36,211 nt of DNA from Cyanobacteria bacterium PR.3.49 (GTDB lineage Bacteria; Cyanobacteriota; Vampirovibrionia; Obscuribacterales; Obscuribacteraceae): contig PNKB01000032.1 of the NCBI GenBank assembly GCA_013997645.1, forward strand, positions 1 through 36,211, in the 5' to 3' direction. Positions 30,250-36,211 of this stretch are shown piece after piece (position 1 is the stretch's first letter; every line of letters begins with the position of its first letter). Made by a program: the position numbers and the translations under genes. Under the pieces are notes generated by a model. That model was not told where the DNA came from, made no database searches, and was given only the letters and a program-made list of their open reading frames with translations.

Positions 30250-32182
30250 TCGTTTGTCCTTGGGACACAGGTGCAGCTTCGATTTTGTCCGTTTTTTCGG
30301 TCTGCGACGGATTGCCAGTCTTTGACGTCTTTTCCGTCTTCGCCGGTTTTGCGGTTTTGTCCTTTGCCCACTTCGCCATCCCTTCGGAAGCGCGTCCGAC
30401 AATTTTGCTCGACAAGACCACGTCTTCTTTTGCTGCCTCTACCCAGTTGTTATTCTCCACCAGTGCATTTAAATAATAGCTGTGTAAATCGACATCTGAG
30501 GGATTTAGCTCGACTGCTTTGGCGTATTCGGCAACTACATCCTTCAACTGCCTGTTCTCCAGCAGCATATCGGCAAGCGCCGTGTGCTCGGTTGCTTCCA
30601 ATTCCTTCTTCGAACTGGCAGTAAAATTGAGCCTGCCCGGTCTGATGTTAATCAGTTTCAGCCAACCAGGCAGATCAGGAACGAACTTATATTCGTTGAA
30701 CAGGCGGGCTTCTTTTGCCGCCGTCACCTTATCTCCCGACAGATAAGCGATGGTTCCGAGACCGGCATGTGCGGCGGCGGTTTCGTTTTTCCAGACGACA
30801 TTCAATTTTTCAGGCGGTGGTATCAGGGCAAGAGCCTGATTGAAAGACTCTTTAGCCTCCGGATAGTTTTTCATTGCAACAGCCAATGTGCCGCGTTTTA
30901 TAAACAACTGCGGATTGCGTGGGCAGTCGACGATCTTCTTTCTACAAACCTCAATCGCCTCCGGCAGCTTGCCTTCGCAATGCCATGCTGCGGCGATTTC
31001 GAGCGCGGTGGCACCACTTTTGGGATTGATCGTCTGTGCCGTTGCGAGAATTTTTCTTGCGCCGGCATTGTCGCCGCGACTGCGCACCAATCTGCCTTTG
31101 GCGAGATACGGGTGCCAGCTCCAGGGTTTGAGAGTGATCAGGAGATCAAGGCATTTGTCGGCGTCTTTCGGCTGTCCATGCCCTTGTAGCGAGCTGGCGA
31201 GCAAGGTCAAAGACCGGTTGGTCAGGCGCTTTTTTTGAACCGAAGCTATGGCTTCAGTAAATGCATCGTTTTGCCGATTGGGCATTATACACAGCGCTTG
31301 TGCACGACCGCTCTGCCAGGCAATGTCGTCTGGCACCATATGCGATGCGCGTTGAAAATGTTCTTCCGCGTCGGCAGGTTTGCTTGAAGCAAGCGCGGCG
31401 CTGCCGTAGTGCAGCTCTTGTTCATATGGGCTTTCTGCGGACTGCGCAGCTTCCCGAAAAAGATTGGAAACGTTTTCCTCAATCCCCTGTCTTATGCGCA
31501 CCTGCCCCATCAAACGCAGCGTGATATAGCGCAGCGGATCGTTTTTGATTTTGCTTGCGCGTTCGAGATAAGCGCTGCAAGTCTTGTAGTCGTCGAGTAG
31601 CAGCGCGTAATTCGACAGAGCGCGCAAAGCGTTGCCATCGTCTGTTTTCAATGCAGCGAGCTCCTTGCTGATTTTTTCAGCTTCGGCAAACTGCGCCGTA
31701 GTAATCAGCGATTCCAGAAGAAACGCTTTGGTTGTGACGTCGCCAGGATTGTATTTCAGGGCTGTTCTATACAGGTAGCACGACGTGAGATCGTTCTCGT
31801 CCAGCTTGAAAGAACGACCAATCAAGGTCAGCAAGTCGGCTACTTTCGCCCGATTTTCCTGTTTTTTCAAATCCGCTTTGGTAGCTTTGATCAGCGCTTT
31901 TGCGTAGACCTGAATAGCAAGATCCGGGCGGTATTTCTGCAAATACAAAATCGCTTTCTCACTTTGCGATTTTGGCTTGCGATTGAAAAATTCCTCGGCG
32001 CGTTTTTGCGCTTCAGCGCGCTCTTTTACTAATTTTGGGTCGGGAGGCGCAACAGCGGTGCCGGGTTCTTTCGATTCGGCAAAGGCAGGCGCAATAAATA
32101 TCGATGCGGCCAGCAGCGCCCAAAATTGGCGGCGATAATTTGCAAAAACAATTGTGGCGCTTTTCAAGGCAAGGGAGTGCAA
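30233..32182 (-). CDS. Exported TPR protein upstream of the kinase
   Basis: 649 residues, TTG start; no good Shine-Dalgarno, and the start codon lies within a perfect inverted repeat (32181-32211). A signal peptide is visible: FANYRRQFWALLAASIFIAPAFAES. The rest is a long set of TPR-like helices (KYRPDLAIQVYAKALIKATKAD, EDHFQRA-type pairs, NYPEAKESFNQALALIP). The C-terminus is Lys/Thr-rich (AKPAKTEKTSKTGNPSQTEKTDK). It is probably a periplasmic interaction partner or sensor for the kinase, because the two genes overlap by 17 nt and share one transcript. This role is inferred from context only. Confidence 0.82.
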   Translation of the reverse strand: MHSLALKSATIVFANYRRQFWALLAASIFIAPAFAESKEPGTAVAPPDPKLVKERAEAQKRAEEFFNRKPKSQSEKAILYLQKYRPDLAIQVYAKALIKATKADLKKQENRAKVADLLTLIGRSFKLDENDLTSCYLYRTALKYNPGDVTTKAFLLESLITTAQFAEAEKISKELAALKTDDGNALRALSNYALLLDDYKTCSAYLERASKIKNDPLRYITLRLMGQVRIRQGIEENVSNLFREAAQSAESPYEQELHYGSAALASSKPADAEEHFQRASHMVPDDIAWQSGRAQALCIMPNRQNDAFTEAIASVQKKRLTNRSLTLLASSLQGHGQPKDADKCLDLLITLKPWSWHPYLAKGRLVRSRGDNAGARKILATAQTINPKSGATALEIAAAWHCEGKLPEAIEVCRKKIVDCPRNPQLFIKRGTLAVAMKNYPEAKESFNQALALIPPPEKLNVVWKNETAAAHAGLGTIAYLSGDKVTAAKEARLFNEYKFVPDLPGWLKLINIRPGRLNFTASSKKELEATEHTALADMLLENRQLKDVVAEYAKAVELNPSDVDLHSYYLNALVENNNWVEAAKEDVVLSSKIVGRASEGMAKWAKDKTAKPAKTEKTSKTGNPSQTEKTDKIEAAPVSQGQTNGQGH

Positions 32183-32211
32183 TAGGGTTACAGATCTACT
32201 CTAACCCTATT
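32181..32211 (-). promoter_or_regulatory. Inverted repeat covering the start codon of the TPR-kinase operon
   Basis: AATAGGGTTA (32181-32190) and TAACCCTATT (32202-32211) are perfect 10-bp arms with an 11-nt loop containing AGATCT. On the minus strand the 3' arm ends in the TTG start codon of the TPR gene (32180-32182). In RNA the stem could hide the initiation region; as DNA it could be an operator. Confidence 0.55.
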
Positions 32212-32281
32212 TTGAAAAAGGATCTCTATTGAAAGGAAGAAAGTGCAGCTGCGAAAAGCCGAAAGCGTGCCGGACCTAATC

Positions 32282-32743
32282 TCAGTCGCGCGAGCGGAAA
32301 AACTCGGTAAGCAATTCCTTGCATTCCGCTTCCATAATCCCGCCGATCACTTCGGGCATAGGGTAGGGGCGTCCGGCGACAAACAAATTGTAGGCAGATC
32401 CGCAGGCGCCGGAGCGGGGGTCATAGGCGCCGTAGACGATAGTTGAAACGCGTGCCTGGATGATTGCCTCCGCGCACATAGCGCAGGGCTCCAGGGTCAC
32501 GTAAAGCCGGCATCCGGTCAGGCGCCAGTTTTTCAAAATCTGGGCTGCTTTTCGCATCGCCACAATCTCTGCGTGTCCCGCTGGGTCCAGATTGCGCTCC
32601 CGCTCGTTTACCCCCGTGGCAATCACCGAGCCGTCGTGGACGATTACAGCCCCCACAGGTACGTCCTCCTCCGACTGGCGGGCGAGCTGGAGGGCTTGCT
32701 CCATATAGAGATAGATTTCTCGATTTTGTTGGCTTTCCGGCAT
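32282..32743 (-). CDS. tadA: tRNA-specific adenosine deaminase
   Basis: 153 residues. TadA converts A34 to inosine in tRNA-Arg(ACG) in the cytoplasm. The zinc/catalytic motif is complete: H57-A-E59 in AGHAEI, and PCAMC with C87 and C90. The length is typical, and ARVSTIVYGAYDPRSGACGSAYNLF matches the family. It is a single gene, with the TPR-kinase operon starting 100 bp downstream. No strong ribosome binding site is visible before the ATG. A guanine deaminase or related cytidine deaminase-like enzyme is less likely. Confidence 0.93.
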   Translation of the reverse strand: MPESQQNREIYLYMEQALQLARQSEEDVPVGAVIVHDGSVIATGVNERERNLDPAGHAEIVAMRKAAQILKNWRLTGCRLYVTLEPCAMCAEAIIQARVSTIVYGAYDPRSGACGSAYNLFVAGRPYPMPEVIGGIMEAECKELLTEFFRSRD

Positions 32744-33081
32744 TAAAGATTAAACGCGACTAATTTTTGGAAAAGGTGTCCAGGAAATTTTGGCGGCGTA
32801 TAGATGCGTATGTCAAACGATGGAGGATGGTTCGAAAAACAAAAGTTCTGCCGGAGGGGTGCCGGCGTTCTCGAGTTCTAGAACTGAGCAATCTGAATGG
32901 ATAACTCGAACTCCTGAGAATGACAACCTGATTGGGGTGATCAGGTAGCTGCGTTTAGTCGGAACGGTTCAATTGGGGGTACTGCTATAAAAGCAATCAA
33001 CTAACTTTTAATCGATAGCGGCTAACAATCTGCTTTCTAGAGGGACTGAGTGATCGGTCCCTCAAACACTTTTTGGCGTCG
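32744..33081. other. Intergenic region between tadA and the ATPase gene
   Basis: No gene is visible. It is AT-richer than the surroundings and contains the terminator hairpin at 33040-33063. Some short inverted words (TTCTCGAGTTCTAGAACT near 32869) are present, but no pattern I can name. Confidence 0.4.
33040..33063 (-). terminator. Hairpin downstream of the ATPase gene
   Basis: GAGGGAC (33040-33046) and GTCCCTC (33057-33063) pair perfectly, 18 nt past the stop of the minus-strand ATPase gene. There is no T tract after it, so it may be a weak terminator. Confidence 0.5.
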
Positions 33082-34239
33082 CTAAGTAGGTTCAGAGTGT
33101 AACCACCTGTTGGCTCTTTTTTGAATCCAAAGTCTCAAAAATCTATCAAGAACAAAGTAAGAACCGGCTTCTTGATCTACGAGGTCTTTTTCAATCAGCG
33201 GTTGTAGTGCGCGCTGAACATTTGACGGTGTTTTTAATCCGGAAGCTTGTATAGAGTTAGCACTGAATGGTTTGCTGCCGCTTTCTCCGAATGCAAAAGC
33301 TTCCATCAGTTTGCGTTGATTTAGGGATAGTGATTCCCAGAGTGTGGAAAATGCATAATCCTCTCTTTCGAGCAAAAGAGTAACTGCATCATCAATAGTT
33401 TTTTCCGAAACTGAATCGTTTGGTTCGGTCAATTCCCACAAGGTATTACAGAGATGTTGCGTGTAAAACGGATGACCTTCGGTTAATCCAATTAGTTTTG
33501 AAATACAGTTTTCGTCAATTTGTTTATTGGTTCGAATAAATCGTTCGCGAATGAATGGAAGCCAGTGCTTTTTGTCAATTGGCCGAAGCATGAGATGTGC
33601 ACCGGCACGATATAAGGGTCGTGACCTGTCGGTGAGCATTTTCTGAATCAAATGCTTTCTGCTACCAAGAAAGATGTAGGCTACCTCATTTTGTTTTTGG
33701 ATAGCTGACCGTAGCCTTCGTTCTGCGGTGTCTGAGTCGTAAGAGAGTACTTGCTGGAATTCGTCGAGCACCACTACGACTTTCTTCTTGAACTTTAGTG
33801 CGGCGTTTTGAGGTACTTCAAGTATGTTGTCGAACGAATAGCTTGAGGGGTTGTTTTTTGCGACACCGAAACTGATTTGTGGTTTTCCAGAGTCATCCAG
33901 TGAAACAACTGGGCGAAGCGACCCAAAAAACTGTTTTCCAAACTCCAGCATTTTTTCAGGTGACGATGTGAATGCTTCTGTTATTGCTTTAGCGAAAACA
34001 CCTATAAAATCGGCTTCGGAGTTTGTGGGCCATAGATCTACGTAAATGTATCGGTAATCTGATTTTGGTAGTTCAGACAGTGCAAGGAGGATTAGAGATG
34101 ACTTCCCGAGGCGCCGCTCGGAGTACATAAATAGGTTATCGCCATTTTCCATCGAACGTCGAACTTGGTCGAGTTCGTTCCGTCGATTGCAGAAAGCATC
34201 GGCGCGAACAATTCCTCCGTATTCAAATGGATTTTTCAT
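33082..34239 (-). CDS. STAND/Arch_ATPase-type P-loop ATPase with likely winged helix
   Basis: 385 residues. The start NPFEYGGIVRADAFCNRRNELDQVRRSM is the usual N-terminal box of this family. Walker A is MYSERRLGKSSLI (~38-50); the first Gly of the usual GxxRxGK is Ser here. Walker B is VVVVLDEFQQV. The C-terminal part after ~300 (QRKLMEAFAFG...SANSIQASGLKTPSNVQRALQPLIEKDLVDQEAGSYFVLDRFLRLWIQ) looks like a winged helix. Such ATPases are often regulators or parts of defence or mobile systems; the role here is unknown. The codons are AT-richer than the neighbours, hinting at acquisition. The promoter places the transcription start at or next to the ATG, overlapped by inverted repeats. Confidence 0.82.
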   Translation of the reverse strand: MKNPFEYGGIVRADAFCNRRNELDQVRRSMENGDNLFMYSERRLGKSSLILLALSELPKSDYRYIYVDLWPTNSEADFIGVFAKAITEAFTSSPEKMLEFGKQFFGSLRPVVSLDDSGKPQISFGVAKNNPSSYSFDNILEVPQNAALKFKKKVVVVLDEFQQVLSYDSDTAERRLRSAIQKQNEVAYIFLGSRKHLIQKMLTDRSRPLYRAGAHLMLRPIDKKHWLPFIRERFIRTNKQIDENCISKLIGLTEGHPFYTQHLCNTLWELTEPNDSVSEKTIDDAVTLLLEREDYAFSTLWESLSLNQRKLMEAFAFGESGSKPFSANSIQASGLKTPSNVQRALQPLIEKDLVDQEAGSYFVLDRFLRLWIQKRANRWLHSEPT

Positions 34240-34277
34240 TACGCATCAAGCGTAACGCAAACTGCGTAATCTGTCAA
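34238..34277 (-). promoter_or_regulatory. Promoter and palindromic operator of the ATPase gene
   Basis: Minus strand: a perfect -35 TTGACA (plus 34272-34277), 17-bp spacer, and a weak -10 TACGCT (plus 34249-34254). Transcription would then start within a few bases of the ATG at 34239, so the mRNA is probably leaderless. Perfect 8-bp arms ATTACGCA (34238-34245) and TGCGTAAT (34263-34270) flank a central GCGTAACGC, covering spacer, -10 and start codon. This fits an autoregulatory operator. Confidence 0.6.
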
Positions 34278-34313
34278 AAGCTTATAAACGTTGCAGTTTC
34301 TGGTTATGCGAAT

Positions 34314-34322
34314 TGGTATAAT
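34314..34322 (+). promoter_or_regulatory. Extended -10 promoter of the small zinc-motif gene
   Basis: TGGTATAAT is a perfect extended -10 element (TGnTATAAT). A -35-like TTGCAG lies 20 bp upstream (34291-34296). The predicted start of transcription is ~40 nt before the ATG at 34369. It is divergent from the ATPase promoter. Confidence 0.6.
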
Positions 34323-34368
34323 AACAAAAAAGTGCATGGTTGTAGGGTAAAAGAGCGGTATTGATCGC

Positions 34369-34677
34369 ATGCCCGTGATCTCCGTCGGGCTCGAAAGCCT
34401 TGCACAGCGGAGGTTTTGGATTGTAAAAAAAATTCTACTATCTGCCATAAGGGAATCGCCCGTAGATTTTCGCCTCCATTTGCAAAATCCTACAGTTCAA
34501 GAAGCGTTGGCAAATATTGGAGTATCGGTTTCAATAAAACCATTACACTACCCAAGTTCTAATGCAAGAACGTCCGTTGGGTATGGTTCCACCGTGTGCG
34601 GACGCAAAGGAATTCGCCACGAACGAGTTACCTGTCTAAACTGCATAAAGCGTGGACGGCCGAACCAAGTCCAGTGA
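34369..34677 (+). CDS. Small protein with H...C...CxxC zinc-like motif
   Basis: 102 residues. The C-terminal part has H60, then STVCGRKGIRHERVTCLNCIKRGRP, with C77, C89 and C92. The pattern His ... TxCGR ... VTCxxC is one I know from many small bacterial and phage zinc-binding proteins. The N-terminal ~50 residues are not recognisable. The Shine-Dalgarno is weak, but a strong extended -10 element lies upstream. It is divergent from the ATPase and convergent with the agmatinase gene (10-bp gap). A shorter start (e.g. the TTG at 34399) cannot be excluded. Confidence 0.5.
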   Translation: MPVISVGLESLAQRRFWIVKKILLSAIRESPVDFRLHLQNPTVQEALANIGVSVSIKPLHYPSSNARTSVGYGSTVCGRKGIRHERVTCLNCIKRGRPNQVQ

Positions 34678-34687
34678 TTCACTAAAA

Positions 34688-35617
34688 CTACAAATACTTC
34701 TTCGAAACGCCCAGCTCGAGCGCGAATTTGTAGCCCACCAATTTGTAGAGCAATTTCGCAACGAGGAAATCCGGTCCGTGCAGCTTCGGAATCGGGGACA
34801 GCTCAACGATATCTGCGGCCACTACATTTTTGCGAATGCAAAGCGTTTTGATCAGATCCATCAGTTGATACCAGTCCATGCCGCCCGGCTCTGGAGTTCC
34901 TGTCGAGGGCATGATTGACGAATCCAGACCGTCCACATCGATAGTGAGATAAACGTTGTCGGAAAGCGTGTTGATGATTTCCTGGAAGTTCCAATTCTTT
35001 TGTTGGCGCGCCCAGTAAATTTTGACGTTGGGCTGCTCTTGCTCCATCCACTCAACTTCTTCTGCACTGATATTGCGTACGCCGACATTGGTCAGCGCCG
35101 GCTTCGGCAGCATCTTGTACAGGTGGTAGCTGACGGAAGCGTGGCTGTATGCATTGCCGTCGTAGGATTTGCGCATGTCGGCGTGCGCGTCGACTTGCAG
35201 GATTGAAAGATCGGGATAGCGCTCCATGCAGGCTCTGACCGGTCCGATGGATAAAGCATGTTCGCCGCCCAAAACAATCGGGAATTTGCCTTTGACGAGC
35301 TGCGACTTGACTGCGTCGGTCAATTCTTGAAATGGGTTTTCGGTTTCGCTCGTTACCGGCGCGATTTTGACTTCGGCGCCGGAGGCGATACCGACTCTGT
35401 ACGGCTCGACCCACAACTCGTCGTCGAACAGCTCGACCTGTTGGCTGGCGTCCAAAATCGCTTTGGGACCGTTCTTCGTGCCGCGACCGTAGCTGGTCGT
35501 GTTCTCGTATGGCGCCGGAATGACTACAACCTGCGAGGTTTCCTCATTCGAATGCTCTTCCGGAAGTCCGAAGAAGCTGAGCTGTGAAGCTTTTTTGGTT
35601 TTTGCTGCTACTGCCAA
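34688..35617 (-). CDS. speB: Agmatinase/ureohydrolase family enzyme
   Basis: 309 residues. Ureohydrolases split guanidino compounds (agmatine, arginine, others) to urea in the cytoplasm using a Mn2+ pair. All metal-binding motifs are present: GGEHALS (H120), DAHADMR (D143, H145, D147), and DVDGLD (D227, D229), with VELSP near the C-terminus. Agmatinase (putrescine from agmatine) is the default family call; guanidinobutyrase or other ureohydrolases are possible. The start is TTG at 35617, with GAGG 9 nt upstream. That arrangement is almost identical to the response regulator start. No polyamine gene is adjacent. Confidence 0.85.
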   Translation of the reverse strand: MAVAAKTKKASQLSFFGLPEEHSNEETSQVVVIPAPYENTTSYGRGTKNGPKAILDASQQVELFDDELWVEPYRVGIASGAEVKIAPVTSETENPFQELTDAVKSQLVKGKFPIVLGGEHALSIGPVRACMERYPDLSILQVDAHADMRKSYDGNAYSHASVSYHLYKMLPKPALTNVGVRNISAEEVEWMEQEQPNVKIYWARQQKNWNFQEIINTLSDNVYLTIDVDGLDSSIMPSTGTPEPGGMDWYQLMDLIKTLCIRKNVVAADIVELSPIPKLHGPDFLVAKLLYKLVGYKFALELGVSKKYL

Positions 35618-35749
35618 GTTCGTGCGCCTCGCTGAATGTGAGCCACTGTTGCCAACAACCGGTTATCGGTTCTTGCCCGAGAATTCAGGTTTTATAGCAC
35701 CTTAGCTAGCTGTAAGGCAATTAAAGGTCAAGAGGAGTTAAAGCTATAG

Positions 35750-36211
35750 GTGCATCTGGCGGTGGCGGTGATCTTGAAACTTCCGGAGTTAATTATTGCG
35801 ATTCTTGCGGACGATTTTGCGGCGGTGAAGTTCATAATTGCTGAAACGCCAGGAGAGGCGGCTAAGGCTGTGAATATCGGCGCCACACGCGAGAACGCCA
35901 CTGAGTATTTTGTCGATCAGTTGAAGCACTACATCTACGCAGGTGACACGCCATTGCATGTCGCCGCGATGGCGTACAGTGTTGAGATAATTGAGCTCTT
36001 GGTGAAAAACGGTGCCGACGTTTGCGCTCGCAATCGCCGTGGTGCTGAGCCTTTGCACTATGCGTGCGATGGTGGACCGACACTTCAAAATTGGAATCCA
36101 AAGGCGCAATTTGAAACAGTTTCCAGGTTGGTCAAACTCGGTGCCTGTCCAAATTCATACGATAAAAGCGGCGTGGCCCCGCTGCATCGAGCGGTGCGCA
36201 ATCGCTGCAGA
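35750..36211 (+). CDS. Ankyrin-repeat protein, 5' part (runs off the window)
   Basis: An open frame of 154 codons reaches the right edge without a stop. Ankyrin repeats are clear: GDTPLHVAAMAYSVEIIELL, followed by VKNGADVCARNRRGAEPLHYACD, then LVKLGACPNSYDKSGVAPLHRAVRN. The N-terminal ~65 residues (ILKLPELIIAILADDFAAVKFII...) look like a preceding helical cap or diverged repeat. The start is taken as GTG at 35750, right after an in-frame TAG, with AGGAG 12 nt upstream; GTG codons at 35762 and 35768 are alternatives. There is no signal peptide. It is probably a cytoplasmic protein-protein interaction module. Confidence 0.8.
   Translation, partial: MHLAVAVILKLPELIIAILADDFAAVKFIIAETPGEAAKAVNIGATRENATEYFVDQLKHYIYAGDTPLHVAAMAYSVEIIELLVKNGADVCARNRRGAEPLHYACDGGPTLQNWNPKAQFETVSRLVKLGACPNSYDKSGVAPLHRAVRNRCR

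Noticed and set aside
30250-30402. 51-residue Arg-rich N-terminal extension of the kinase
   Set aside because: It is the out-of-frame reading of the Lys/Thr-rich end of the TPR gene; the ATG at 30249 has a well-placed AAGGA.
29980-30624. 214-codon plus-strand frame across the TPR-kinase junction
   Set aside because: Antisense to two well-supported genes, with no motif or RBS.

Overview
The window looks like a chromosomal piece of a free-living bacterium of roughly 50-55% GC. My best guess is the Obscuribacterales/Vampirovibrionia (Melainabacteria, non-photosynthetic relatives of Cyanobacteria). The hints are a Ser/Thr kinase with C-terminal leucine-rich repeats, several secreted TPR proteins, a stand-alone MshEN array and many TTG/GTG starts with GAGG-type ribosome binding sites. 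This is family-level pattern recognition, not proof. There is no rRNA, tRNA, CRISPR array or transposase that I can see.

Layout. 1-3560 (all minus strand): a very long hairpin terminator, a small membrane protein, a cytoplasmic phospholipase D-like protein and a ZIP metal transporter with a structured leader. 4171-8554: a degenerate GGDEF protein, a membrane-anchored SGNH-hydrolase-like protein on the opposite strand, and a four-unit MshEN protein. 8594-11013: hisS, then a zinc-ribbon/RDD membrane protein on the other strand. 11596-12678: a two-gene operon of unknowns. 13088-14905: a secreted TPR-like protein whose upstream DNA carries two near-identical 17-bp palindromes. 15336-19657 (minus): a tldE/tldD pair overlapping by ATGA, a receiver-like protein and an unknown 174-residue protein. 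20492-22471: an APC amino-acid permease and a small basic protein, closed by a terminator. 22712-26414: an unknown, a PAS histidine kinase, vapBC, an unknown coiled-coil-like protein and an OmpR-type regulator. 26607-32182: a secreted TPR protein convergent with an operon of a secreted TPR protein and a transmembrane Ser/Thr kinase with LRRs. 32282-35617: tadA, a STAND-like ATPase with a likely winged helix, a small zinc-motif protein and an agmatinase-family enzyme. From 35750 to the right edge lies the start of an ankyrin-repeat protein.

How the genes may work together. Signalling and protein-interaction genes dominate: a kinase, a two-component pair that looks split by insertion of a toxin-antitoxin locus, receiver-like and GGDEF-like proteins, MshEN, TPR, LRR and ankyrin modules. 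Housekeeping genes (hisS, tadA, speB-like) sit between them. Codon use is mosaic: 118-3556, 11596-12678 and much of 15336-22471 favour C/G-ending codons (AAG for Lys), whereas the rest use AAA freely. That suggests either strong expression selection or a different history for those blocks.

The items I consider most worth a second look are the paired palindromes at 15030-15078, the duplicated Cys/GSLTQWV module at the N-terminus of the kinase, the MshEN array without an ATPase, the terminator-like ZIP leader, and the apparently leaderless, palindrome-covered promoter of the ATPase gene.
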